Below, in pieces: positions 14,023 through 26,500 of a stretch of 64,000 nt of DNA. The translations under genes were made by a program, and so were the position numbers. The stretch's first letter is position 1, and the number at the start of each line of letters is the position of its first letter. The notes below the pieces were generated by a model. The model made no database searches. It saw only the letters and a program-made list of their open reading frames with translations, and was not told the origin of the DNA. This DNA comes from Flaveria trinervia (lineage: Eukaryota > Streptophyta > Magnoliopsida > Asterales > Asteraceae): NCBI GenBank assembly GCA_025506515.1, contig CM046453.1, positions 6,045,410-6,109,409 of the forward strand. Reading direction: 5' to 3'.

Positions 14023-14032
14023 GGCTTCATTT

Positions 14033-15894
14033 TCATATATAAGTTTATATTCCTAGCAACGTTAATTTTCCCCTTCTAAACTTTGTTGTACTTTTTAATT
14101 GTAGAAAACATATATTTTTTCAACTTATGAGAACCTAACATCAATATTATCTCGGTAACCTAATATGTGAAAGTTATGTTTCAAATGATGTAATGTATGA
14201 GTACCAGCCTAAAATTATAATTTTTTTATTACATAATTTCGTGTAATACACAGATCTATAACCTAGTATTTTATAAAATATAAGAGAAAGAATGTATCTT
14301 AAACAAGCATGCAAAGTTCCAAATGAACATGTTTTGTTCGACTTGTTTTTTATATGAAAAAAAAAAGTTTCCTCCCAGACTTCTTTTACTAAAGAATGGA
14401 TTTCTTTATAAAATTTCGTGTGATTAGTAAAAGCTTAAGATAAACATGAGTTACGTCGGTTATTATAAAATGTGTTCTTAAGTAATTACTTTTACACCTA
14501 TGAATATGATCCACAATCAGGCCATGACATCGATCGTAAAGCGTAAAGTGCACTTGGTTTCATCACGTACTTTTATTATTACTATATCTCATTTAGTAAT
14601 GTCGATGGTTACGGTGCTTCAAATACAATCATTCTTTTAGTGTGAAATGGGAGCAAATGACTACTGATAGTGATGGTAAGCAATTTTTTATTTTGTCACT
14701 GTTGGGTTTTGTAACGTTGGATTCTAATTTCTTCAATATATTAGCAAATAAGTTGCAGTTTGGCTCTACTTATAATCTTCTTTCACTCGCTCATGTTCAA
14801 TTATATTCCAAAATTACAGTAAAATCATGTATTCTTTTACAAATTTTCACTAAATACGTTCAATTTGTAGTCTTTATCTAGATGTAACGTTGTAAGATAT
14901 GATGCTTTTACATTTGTAATAAAGATGTGTTGGGGATGTGATTCTTCAAAAATACATTATTACCACACTCGAGAATCATAATCAAATGATTTGTTGTTTT
15001 CGATTTGATTCAAATTAAGATGGTTATTCAATTTTATAGTTCAGATCCTATAAATATTAAAAAGAATTGATGGAAAAAGAATTGCACCTAATTAACTTTG
15101 GCTCACCAGATTGAAGTTGCTGAATATTCTCTTTGCATTCTATTTATAATCTTTTATTTTGGCTTTCTGGGAGTTTATCAAGCTGAATGAGGCTTGGGTC
15201 GAACTTTTCAGTTTTATATAATTATTCTATATCACTATTTTATGATGTTTGGAATCTTTATCCAGTGACGATTATGAAAAATACGATCGATACCAACCGA
15301 AAGACATCGGTACAATCATTACAAAGAACTCATTATTATTATTATTATCAAACATACCATTAATATTGGGCATCTAACAAGGTGTTTCTAATTTTCTATC
15401 TTGTTCATAAGGTCAATATGTTGTGCCCAGAATCAATGATCAATCATGTTGTTTGAATGGAAAATTAAACAAACACACAAAACACTATTATTGCACACTG
15501 CAATACACGGGTATTTATACCCTTACAAGTAGCGGTTACCAAGTACCTACTCAACTAATCTAACCGACGTGTAATTTACCGGTTTGACTTTTACAATCTT
15601 GACTTTCTTAAATTACATAATAATACTAGATAAACTTTAGGATTTCTTGATTAATTAGGTTTCCAACATAATTAAATGTACACAAACCATCCACTTCGTA
15701 TTAAACTAATCACTTGTACAATTATTATTATCATTCAACTTCTGGACTACACGGCTCGTACAACAAGCTCAACATCAAGAACATAAAGTCTAACTTCCTA
15801 TTAAACTAATCACTTGTACAAAAAAAATAAAGTGTGTTTAATACCTTCAAACGCACTTTATTTGAATTCTTTCTCATATTACATGACTCGGGTT
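14033..15894. other. intergenic, no gene seen
   Basis: AT-rich. A 27-bp sequence ending in attaaactaatcacttgtaca occurs near 15,692 and again near 15,794 with one mismatch. Sequence around 15,470-15,560 resembles a fragment of an LTR, but no partner was found. Confidence 0.35.
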
Positions 15895-18067
15895 TTACAG
15901 GGCTGAATGGACCGTCTTAAAGCACTTACCCAACCAATCCAAAAGATCCTGATGGGCCTCTTCAGCACTTTTCACCGCTGTTACGTTTTCATCTCTATAT
16001 CGAACGGTCCAACCATGCGATACACCAGGATATATCTTCACAAAGTGATCAACCTGCAAACGCATAAACCAGCCCATGAAAATTTGGAAAGTTTTTAGTA
16101 ACGGGTCAAAACAAGTTTGGTTTGGTTGGGTTGACTTGCAAACACATATAACATACCTCAGGTTTTAATTGCAATGCAGCCTCAAACTGTTTAACGACTT
16201 CTGGAGGAGATATTTTGTCGAATTCAGCACCTAGTATTGCCACCGGAACCTTAACCTCTAAAAGCATCATATCAATCAGACAAAAAACACAAAATTGCTA
16301 AAAAATAAAAACTTCTGATCCAAAAAGTTTGACCTTTTTCAGTTTACTATCGAAAAGTCAAACATGAATTCTTTTCAAGACCATAAGGATTATGATTAAC
16401 ATTCTTGAACGCAACGTACCCTTGATATCATCTAAAGTGACAAATGTAGGATGCAAGAGTGCAGCAGCTTGTATATCTGCATCCTTTGCCAGCTCTACGA
16501 CAACCTTGGCTATAAAAGATAATCGATGCGATTAGATCAATCAGCAATGGTTAGAGTGATAATACTATATACCAAGAAATATACAAGTTATTGAACATGT
16601 TCAGACGCTAGTCTTACCACCCCAACAGAATCCTGCAGCCCCGATTTTCGATATACCCTTTTCTTTGAGAGCATGGACAACTGGTTTAGCAAACTCCACT
16701 GCTGGCTTCTATGGAAAGAAAGAAAAGTATAAATGGTATTCAATTTTCTATATGAATACCAAATTAAAGCAGTTATACACCCCCAAATTGGGCTCAATGA
16801 CTGGTCCATTTAGCTGATCCAGCCCACATCCACCTAAAAAAGGGGCAACCACTTGATAAGGGATTCCTCCTGGCTCCTTCAGTCCTTCATTTCACCCCCT
16901 GCTTTCTATCTGTAGCAATTCTACTTATTCTATTTCTCTTTTACATAAAGTTCTTTAAAGAACTACAAATATTGTGAGACCTTTTATTATTAAGAATTCA
17001 ATGAAAGATGTATAATTGTAAGAGATTAAATTATTTCCCTTTTTGATTAATTAAATTTTCTACCTTTTATCCTCTTTCTCTTCCATGTAACAAGTTTCTA
17101 CACATGTATCAAATAATTATAATCAATCTACACATGTATTAGAGAATTATAGTCAATCTACAAATGTTCATAATACATAAGTACACATATAATCACCCAC
17201 ATTAACGTATACATACCAATTCAAGTATATCCACCTAACATGACTTATTTTAATAAATCTTGGATGTATACACAAATAAATGAACCGATTTTTATTGGTT
17301 TTAGTAGTTCACGCAATAGTTTTGACTACGTAAATAACCCTACCCTATACATATATATTTACTTTAACACAAGTATTGAGTTTGGAATGCTAGAAACATC
17401 GCAGCCCAATAACAAGATCCGACCCGATTTCATTGTAGCAACAATATCCATATTATTTTCTTTGATCTTATAGTAAATATCACTTCTTTCTTGAAAATTC
17501 AAATATTATATCTTTCAAGTTGACAGCATTTGACCATCTACCACTTCATCCACATACTAATGGAATAATAAGATTCAACTGATAACAACATCCAAATTAA
17601 GAAGATAACAGACAACTCACCGCAGGATGATTCTTTATCCAATCTTGCAGCTGAGTTTTGGGAATGAAAGGATCACCAAAGAAGAAATCAGGAACAACCA
17701 CATAATATCCAGCTGATGCAACTTTATCTGCAATCATCCTGCAACATCAAATCAAAAACCATAATCACATCTTCAACAAATCGACTGTAAAAATTTGTTC
17801 TTGCTACAATACACACCTCAATTTCGGAGCTTCATAACCTGCCAACATATTACATCAAACCGATCATAATCACATTGATTTCATATCGATTTGTATAATA
17901 AAGATCTGCAATTGAGTACCATAAACATCAGAAATTAGAATAACAGCGCTTTTTGAATTAGGGTTTCCGGATACATATGAATTGAGGGATGCGATCTGTT
18001 TGATTTCGCCGGAATCGTCGCCGGAGGAGACCGCCGGAGGGTTGTTGCAGCACTCCGGTCCGGACAT
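15895..18067 (-). CDS. dienelactone hydrolase family protein
   Basis: Seven exons on the minus strand: 18067-17920, 17838-17817, 17738-17621, 16708-16618, 16509-16420, 16257-16157 and 16053-15895. They code for 242 residues, the usual length of plant DLH-domain proteins. The catalytic triad is visible: Cys124 in GFCWG, Asp170 in GAEFD, and His203 in SHGWTVRY. The conserved N-terminus MSGPECCNNPP sets the start; an in-frame ATG seven codons upstream (18088) is less likely because the family starts at MSG. One exon is only 22 bp, yet it keeps the frame and restores YEAPKLR. Bacterial relatives open dienelactone rings, while plant members have unproven substrates. The protein is soluble, probably cytosolic, with no signal peptide. 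Confidence 0.9.
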
Positions 18068-18129
18068 TGGTGGTAGCTTGGGGAGCAAGTGTTCGTAGAG
18101 AATTTATGGATTTGGGTTTGTGATTTAGT

Positions 18130-19700
18130 GCACTATGGTACCTTAGGGTTTCTAAAGGTTTCTAAATTGTTTGAAATCATACATATAAGTTGTTTAGAAT
18201 TTCATGTTGGTAATCACTAGAATTCGTTGTGGAACTCTTTTAATAATAACATGTTAGCTAATAAGATTGTTTTACGTGAGAATAACTTGGACGTCCAACA
18301 AGCAGCCTCACGATCGGGCATGAGTGTCCGGAAGTTGACCAATTTTCGTTATGGGGTTTACATATACTTATCATTTTTGTTATGATGGGCTTTCGAACTA
18401 GTAGCCAAATCTTTTTCTTTTGTGGGAAGAAGTGAATTTAGCGGTGCAAAGTCAGTTATTTGTTATGTGTTTGCCTAACGTAAAGTGGGTCCTCCCCCCA
18501 CCCCTAATGATGAATCTTGATTTGATTCCCATTGAGAATTTGATCGTCGGTCGTGCCATCTCTTTCAAAGCTTTAGTGCGGTTTCAGCGGCTCGTTTTTC
18601 CTTCCACATGAGTATAGCATGATGAGCCCAAGTTACGATGGAAGAGACCTTTTCCCCTTGGGGAATGTATAATGCACCTCTGCATCTGGTACTTGGTAGA
18701 CCTCATACAATAACTGTCCTAATGGGCGTTTAGCCCACGGTCCATTGAATGGTCGGTGCAAGGCCAGAAAATAGATTTTGCAAAAACCACCTTTATCCGA
18801 TCTTGGTTGGCCTTTCACCCCTAGCCACAAGTCATCCCCATATTTTGACTAACAATTTTTCATCTGGGATGGTCTTTTTGCTCTTCAGATGTCTCTTAAG
18901 TCGACTTTTGAATATGTAGTTCGTGTCTAATCACATAAATAATAATAATAACTTGTCATTACAATAGGTGAAACTAAGAGTTATACTAGTTTTTAGAAAA
19001 CTATGATTATGAAAATTTAATACCCCGTTCAATACCCGTCCAGAAAAAATAAATAAATTACTTAATCGAACTTGATACTCTTTTTTTTCATATATCAAAT
19101 TTGGGCATTAAAAATCTTGTGGGTTCATCAAAATAACCATAATATACATTGTGTAAGCAAAAAAAACTATTGAGTAGATTCACGTCCATGATTACTATAA
19201 TACTTAAAAAACCCTAGCGATACTCTAATAAACAATGAGATCACGTAAACTAGACTTTCTTTTAGTTAATTTGCTCTCCCCATCATTTTTTTTATTTGTA
19301 GTGTTAATATTGAGTCTGATAGTGTAAATTTTTTATGTGATAATATAAATTGTTTATATATAGAGTTCGCCTCATTCTATAATAGTTTGGTTCAAGCTCA
19401 GTAATCTTATGTATTTATGCTTGAATCAATCAAAACCCCTATAAAAGGGTGTTAATGAACAAGTTATATTTTCTACGTTTACTTTTAGTGTAAAAAAAAA
19501 ATTCAAATTCAGTGAAACATGGGGGTTACTTTATGCAACTCAAAGAACAGAAGATGATAAAATGATTAAAATCTCACGTAATACCGTTTGTCGATACACC
19601 ACAACTTACCCGCAAGAAAAAGGGATAATAAACCGTCGAATTGTGCCACTTATCTGAAATCTTTAGGGTTTTTGCAGGGTTTTACGCCCAATTTACCAGA
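18130..19700. other. divergent intergenic region with an unrecognised fragment
   Basis: Shared upstream region of the minus-strand DLH gene and the plus-strand RNR2 gene. Between about 18,400 and 18,840 the base composition is less AT-rich. A minus-strand frame of 65 residues (18830-18633) reads like protein but matches no family I recognise; it may be a decayed transposon piece. I could not find a canonical E2F site (TTTCCCGC or TTTSGCGC) in the RNR2 upstream sequence; ttacccgcaaga at about 19,606 is only a weak resemblance. Confidence 0.35.
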
Positions 19701-19734
19701 TATCACACACTATTATCCATTACAGGTACAAGAA

Positions 19735-22280
19735 ATGGGTTCTTTGAAGAACGAAACAGAGCATCTAAACGAAGAAGAAGAAGAACCGATATTAGCAGAG
19801 CATAATCAGAGGTTTTGTATGTTTCCAGTTAGGTACAATCAGCTGTGGGAGATGTACAAGAAAGCACAAGCTAGTTTCTGGACTGGTAATGTTTATTCAT
19901 TTAAATTCAATCAAATTCTTATACTTTTCTATAATTTATGGAATTTAACGATTTGGGTGTTTGTTGTTGCTTTAGATTATTGTGGTTTGTTATGGTTTTG
20001 GTTCTGTTCTTGGATTCTTGTTGTTCTATGTGATAATCTGAGTGTTTGCTGATTATCTTCATGTAAGTGAGTGAATTATCTTACTGTTTTTGCAAGTTTA
20101 TAACTTTATAACTTGGGGGTTTCTTTCTTTAAATGAATGAATGCATGATGATCGTCCGATGTGTTGTTCTGTACTTCTGTTAGTTCTTTATAATATTCCA
20201 CATAAAATGAAGTATTTTTGTTTCTTGATTGCACAGTTCCTTCATTTGGGTGTTTTTCTTGCTTTAGATGATTACAGTTTTCATGATTTAATAATGTTTT
20301 TTGTTATGTTTATATAAATATTTTCTTTTGTTTTGGATGACTTTTAATGTGCTTTAGATAGCTCAGGGTTTGCATCATCTAACCTTATCTGTTTAGACAT
20401 ACTGTTATATCAAACAAACTCAAAGTCTAGAATAAAAGATTTTTAATTTGCCGTCAACTGAATCAAATTTGAATACTGGTCTTAATTCATTTTTTTCTGT
20501 TAACAATTTTGATGTTACTTTATTGGTTCAGCTGAGGAGGTTGATCTCTCTTTGGATGTACAACAATGGCAGAAGTTGACTGAATCTGAGAAGCAGTTTA
20601 TAAGCCATATTTTAGCCTTTTTTGCTGCATCAGATGGAATTGTTTTGGAAAATCTGGCTGCAAGATTTCTTAACGACATTCAAATACCTGAGGTTTCATT
20701 TTTCTTAAAAGTTTGTTGTATCACTGAAGGATATAAGTTGTGGGGTCGTTTGAAATTGTGACTAATTTGAGGTGTTGTGTTATGTTGTATGGATAGGCTC
20801 GGGCATTTTATGGGTTTCAAATTGCAATGGAGAATGTACACTCTGGTGGAGCCTTTTACCCTTAGCAATTCAGTTTATGTTTGTTTATTCGAGTTCGTTA
20901 ACTAATCTTGCACCCACTTTTTTGGTAGAGATGTATAGCTTGCTTTTAGAAACATTCATTAAGGATTCCAAGGAAAAGTACAGATTGTTTAATGCGATTG
21001 AAAGCATTCCTTGTGTTGCAAGAAAGGCTCAATGGGCTTTGAACTGGATTAAAAGGTAGTTCTTTTACTAGACACAACAACTGTACCATAAATTTCTATG
21101 ATTTAGTGGTTTACCATTAAATTGTTCATCACGATTGTGCTTGCATTTCTGTGCAGCTCCAATTCATTTGCAGAAAGGCTTGTTGCCTTTGCATGTGTTG
21201 AAGGAATATTTTTCTCGGGAAGGTATGGAATTTTACCTTTATAAGATTAAAAATAGAGCATATAAACAATGATTTAGCCGGTATTCTTCTGAGCCGTTGA
21301 TCAAGTCATTGATTGACCCATATTAGTTCTTGCAGTATTTGTGGTTCTGCATTGAACCCTCCTGTATATATCATAAGATTTATCTGTGTAAATTTAATTT
21401 TCTTTTCTTTTTTTTTCAGCTTTTGCTCGATTTTTTGGCTAAAGAAGAGGGGATTGATGCCAGGGTTGACTTTCTCAAACGAACTCATATCCAGAGATGA
21501 GGGTCTACATTGTGACTTTGCTTGTCTTCTTTATAGGTAATCTTGTTATCCCTGTTTAATAGAAAAACACATAATTCTGTTAAGATTATATTGAAGAAAT
21601 CTGATCTTGATTTACAGTTTATTACAAAAGAAGCTTCCTTGGGAAAAGGTAAATGAAATAGTGCATGAAGCTGTTGAAATAGAGACCGAATTCGTTTGCG
21701 AGTCCCTTCCATGTGCCTTAATTGGCATGAATGCAACACTCATGAGCCAATACGTCAAGTTTGTTGCTGATCGCCTCTTGGTATGATCCATATATGCTTC
21801 ACTAATCTATTACTTCCAATAAAGTTATTTTGAAGGTTAAATGTAATAAAAAGGCATTTGAACTTTCAATGACCCGTTTTCTTATTTGTTCATACTTCAA
21901 TGTGTTTTTCATAACCTGATGGGGTTGATTTTACTGTTGATCAAAACAGGTTGCATTGGGTTATCAAAAGAAATACAATGTAGAAAATCCGTTCGATTGG
22001 ATGGAATTCATTTCACTTCAGTAAGTATCATCAATCTCTGATGAATCAATCATCTGTCACTGCTAAAATTTAAATTTTTTGATGATCTTTTCTGTATTTG
22101 TTGGTATGATGATTGAACAGAGGAAAAGCAAACTTCTTTGAAAGAAGAGTGGGTGATTATCAAAAGCCTCTGTTATGTCAAACCTTCAAGATGCTGCCCA
22201 GAATTTTGTCTTCAATTTGGATGCAGATTTTTAGCCAACATTATTTTTTCATAATTAATAATTATGGACCTTTTTATTAA
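19735..22280 (+). CDS. RNR2: ribonucleoside-diphosphate reductase small subunit (R2), C-terminus frameshifted
   Basis: Nine exons: 19735-19885, 20532-20692, 20797-20845, 20929-21055, 21157-21222, 21420-21536, 21618-21780, 21950-22020 and 22121 on. R2 houses the diiron-tyrosyl radical cofactor that drives reduction of NDPs to dNDPs with the large subunit R1. All metal ligands are present: D55, E116, H119, E178, E212 and H215. The radical Tyr123 lies in ENVHSEMY. The ATG gives MGSLKNE, as in plant homologues. At 22161-22166 (caaaag) one A appears to be missing, so the family frame is left after Lys317. The protein reads 37 unrelated residues to a TAA at 22278-22280. The expected tail, 22 codons ending in NLDADF with TAG at 22232-22234, is still intact one frame over. 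That tail binds R1 in the family. This may be a real lesion or a homopolymer error; otherwise the gene looks functional. Confidence 0.88.
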
Positions 22281-23517
22281 AGAATTTTGATGTATGATAT
22301 ATTGTTTAATTGAATAAGTGGGTAACTGCATGTATGCATAAGCAGGTTGTACCATATGGATCTATATATGTATCTTAAGTTTCAACTTTCTTCACAGAAT
22401 ATCTCAGCCAATGTATTGAGAAAAGTACTACTAGTAAGTGACTAAAGTATAAAAAAGCTTAGAATGGATCACTAATTGTGATGTGCCTAAAAAAATACTA
22501 AACTCATAAATTTGATGCATATGTGTGTGTTCTTTGAGAAGATAAAACTAAGAGATGTTTGATATTCACATAATGCACGTAACAGCAACTGCAATGATTT
22601 CATATGTAGCCTATGCTTCTTCAGTTAGGAGATCAACTTCTCTGGTGTAAGAACTAATCTCTTTTGTTGGAAATATAATCATTGTTGTATATTTAAATAT
22701 ATTAATAGCGCATGAGAAAACTCAATGTCTCGTGATTGCTTTCTAAAAACACGTCACTCACCTCTTGTGATTTGTCTACCGCCTTGATCGTCTCGCACAT
22801 CAATTTTTTATGAGCGATGCTTTTTGAAAGTGTTGTGTTATATGAATACTCACGAACTCCCTTCTATCATTACATTTGCCATGAGCATACTGTAAGTATA
22901 CATTTGTATTCATCACCCTATATGAAGAGAGACATTAGGTTTTTCAATTGAAATAAATAAAGATGTTTTATTTATTTTTTGAAAACTTGATCATATAACA
23001 TTGTCAACAAAATAAATAAACATGACCGACAAAAACTATTCAGTCATAACAGTTCTTTACCCATGAATGTTACATTGCATTTATTATCGACTCTATATGT
23101 ACGAGTGTAAATAAATGTCTAAGAAATGCTCTTGCTTACATAGAGCACCAAAGTTTGTCCCCACTCTCTCCTAATTTGCGCTACTTTCGATGTTTCAAAC
23201 CTTCAACTTAAACATCAATGTTTCATTCATCTTAGCTAGAAGTGTTAACTTGCGTTACTTTCAATATTTCGTTCATCTATGTGGCTACAAATCAAATCAC
23301 AACCTATTGAAGAATATTACAGCTACATCAGTTTTACAAATATCAAATTCTTGAAAATTTCTTTAAACCGTGTATTGACAAAAATCAAATCTTTAAAACC
23401 ACCAATTGGAATCATCAATCACAACTTACACCTTTCGATTAATCTCTTCGAACCCATCACCCCCAACTCAAATCTTGAAATACCCCCAAATCTTTCTCAA
23501 AATTTGCAGCAAAATCA
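22281..23517. other. intergenic region between RNR2 and the LUL gene
   Basis: 3' flank of RNR2 and upstream region of the LUL-type gene. No other gene or clear repeat is seen. Confidence 0.45.
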
Positions 23518-26500
23518 ATGGGTGTTTCATCAAGCAGCAACAGAAGAAGAAACAACAATTATTATCACCATCAAAACACACCTTCTCAACTCATCTCTTC
23601 TTCTCCGGCGAACATCTACTCCCACCCACCTACGCCACCAGTGCACCACCCATACACCGGTGGCAGCAATTACTCCAACAATCCGTTGATTCTTAGACCT
23701 AATTTTGGCCCTTATGATCAATTGCAAGCTAATTACAGTTATGGGTTGGTGCCACCGGTGTATGTGGAGCATCAGCAGGCTAAGAAGGTTAAGAATCATG
23801 TAAATTTGCATAAAGATACGTTGAAGGTTGAAGTTGATGAGAGGAATTGTGATTGCCATTTGGTTTCATTTGTGTTTGATGCTTCTTTTGATGGGAGGTT
23901 AGCAATTTCTCTTCATGTTTTATAGATTTTTTTGTGTTTCAAGATTGTCGATTTGAGTTTTTTGCATACAGTTTGGTGTTAAAGTTTGCAATTGTAGTTC
24001 TGTTGCAACTGGTATGATCATTTTAACATTGTTATTTGATCCCCAAATAATACAGTAACCTGAAGTATAATCGATTATCAAATCATTAAGACTAATTATT
24101 GTGAGTTTCAAATGCAAATCCAAAAACTTTATGTGAAAAAGTCATTAAACTTGAGAATTAGGAGAACAATTGTGATAATAATCAAAGGGTTGTATCATGG
24201 TGTGTAGTTAATGTGTTCCAAGTAGTTAGGGGTTCTAATCTCATTGCGGATATAAATGTAGATTTAGGAGTATGTTTAGAGACTGTGTGTGTTAGCTGCC
24301 ATGAAAAAGCTTGTGATAATGACTAATGTGTAAGAGCGTAGATCTTGGAAAGTTACTAGCTCTAGCTTGTGATCAATCTTTGATAGTGATAAGTAATGGC
24401 CTCTCTATTGTGCTTTTAAAATATAACAGTCTTTTTATTCAAGTGTGAAATTTAGCCCGCTTTATAAACATTCATGGAACCCATTATCTTAACAATATAT
24501 TTTGTATGATTGCAATCCTCCATGTTAGTTAGCGACATAACACGTTAATAGAGGCGGCAATTTCCTCCCATTCATATGAAAATGAGTCATTTTGAGTTGT
24601 ACTATATAAATAGAAGGTCAAATGGGTTAAACAGAAATCATGGTTTTAAGGACACAGGTTGAAAGTCTCCTAGCGTGATGTTCAAATGCTTTTAACTTCC
24701 TATATTGTTTTATATAAAAAGTTAGATTAGTATTAGTGATATAGTTATTGTATCCTACTTTCAGTTATTTACATAATAAAGAGTAAACAAAAATGTTTTC
24801 TGGTGAATCCTATGCGACATGTACTTAAAAGTTTCCTGTTTTGACCCAGAAGTTTTGACCTAAAAGACTAGACAATTCATACTTCATAGAATCATGTTAC
24901 TAGATTGTTTAGAAAAGGAAGCATCAGAATCTATTAGGAAAAAACACGTGTACAGTTCGTTTTGCTTTTTTGATAGGCAATAGAAATGCTTGGAAGAGGA
25001 GCACCATGTGGGTCGTATTGATTTTGTAGATTTTGTTTCAAGATTAGGGTGAGTTTTAGGTGCAGATTGTGGTTCTATGTCAAAATCAGTTAAAAGTTGA
25101 GATTTTGAAATGGTAGAGTTTCTAGTGTCATTTTACAAATGCGATTACTCTTGGTTTAATGTTGCTTGTGTATGGTGTTATCTAGACATACCATTTGTGA
25201 GTTGATAATGTGTTGGCATAGTCGGAGCCGGGCTGCCTGGAGTCTATATGATGAACGTATTTACCTGAGGTTATGACAGGTGAGGAACATGATCTATCGA
25301 TTATGAAGTACTAGTAGGGTTGTCAAAGAAAGAACTCGACTTATCAAAAATGCCATCAACACTAGTAAAGTATTGACGATGGGGTGAACTATAACAACGA
25401 TAACCTTTCCTAAAAAGACACTTAATAGCATGTTGTTGGTGGTCCTAGTTTAGTATCATGTGTCGTGTGCCAAAGATATTAGGAGCCACAACAAAAAAGG
25501 ATACCTTTAAAAATTAGAAATTAAAAAGCTATATTTTTAAGAACAACAAATGGTGTGGCGTCGATTAAATAATATGTTGTAAGGACCATGTTGTTAGCAA
25601 TGTCTTAAAAATCGCTAGGCGCCAGTCGGGCAGCGAGGTGGGACTAGGGATTAATCGAGATTAATAGGGATTAATCGGGATTAATAGGGATTAATCGGGA
25701 TTAATAGGGATTAATCAGGATTAATAGGGATTAATCAGGATTAATCGGTTTGGAATTTTTATATATAATTTTCAGTTTTATATATATAAATACACATTTT
25801 TATAAATATGTTTAATTTTATATATATATATAAACAAATATGGCCGAAATTTTAAAATTTTCGCTGGAATTTTTGAACTTCGCCGAAAAGTAGCCGGAAT
25901 CAGCAAAAATGCAGAACAAAGGCCGATTAAAGCCGACTAGGTCCGATTAGTTCCGATTTTTTCCCGATTTGGACCAATTTCACCGACTAGCGATTATCCC
26001 CTCCGATTAGGGGAAATCCAATCGGTGACCACCGTTTGCCGACTAGTCGCCGATTAATCGACCGACTAGTCCGACTTTTACAACACTGGTTGTTAGGGAT
26101 CCGGGTGTAGATCGACACACAAACACAATCAAACTGTGAGAGAAAATAATAACAAAGATGAACACGCGAGATTTAACGTGGTTCGGTCGATGTGACCTAC
26201 GTCCACGGGTTGTAACCAGGATAATACTTTTATTGCTTTCTGCCTCACTCGTGAGGAATTACAAGTACAATACACAATATAAATAGAGAAAATTAGGGTT
26301 TACAACTTAATCCCCAAGGAAACCCCTAATGGGCCAAAATTAAATAAAAAACGAGCCAGGTCTTTAATTTAATTAATTCACCATTAAGTTGTCTTTTAAC
26401 CCGAGCCCAAATCAAAACTCCACAAACCCAACAATCTCCTACTTGGAGGCTTGATCATCTTCAAACTGCCTTCCCCTGTGAACACTTGTACCTCTTGTAA

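Larger units (their letters stand above)
25590..26096. repeat. 8-bp target duplications of the hAT-type MITE
   Basis: gttgttag occurs at 25590-25597 and again at 26089-26096, exactly outside the MITE. The duplicated bases include the first six bases (tgttag) of the Copia LTR that was hit, showing the order of insertion. Confidence 0.85.

Noticed and set aside
18068..18088. Upstream in-frame ATG for the dienelactone hydrolase (MLPKLPP-)
   Set aside because: Family members start at the MSG that follows; the extra seven residues are not conserved in the family as I know it.
18633..18830. 65-residue frame resembling a protein on the minus strand
   Set aside because: Reads plausibly, but no family is recognised and both sides are interrupted; kept only as an intergenic remark.
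19600..19620. E2F-like site upstream of RNR2
   Set aside because: ttacccgcaaga is too far from the TTTCCCGC consensus to call.
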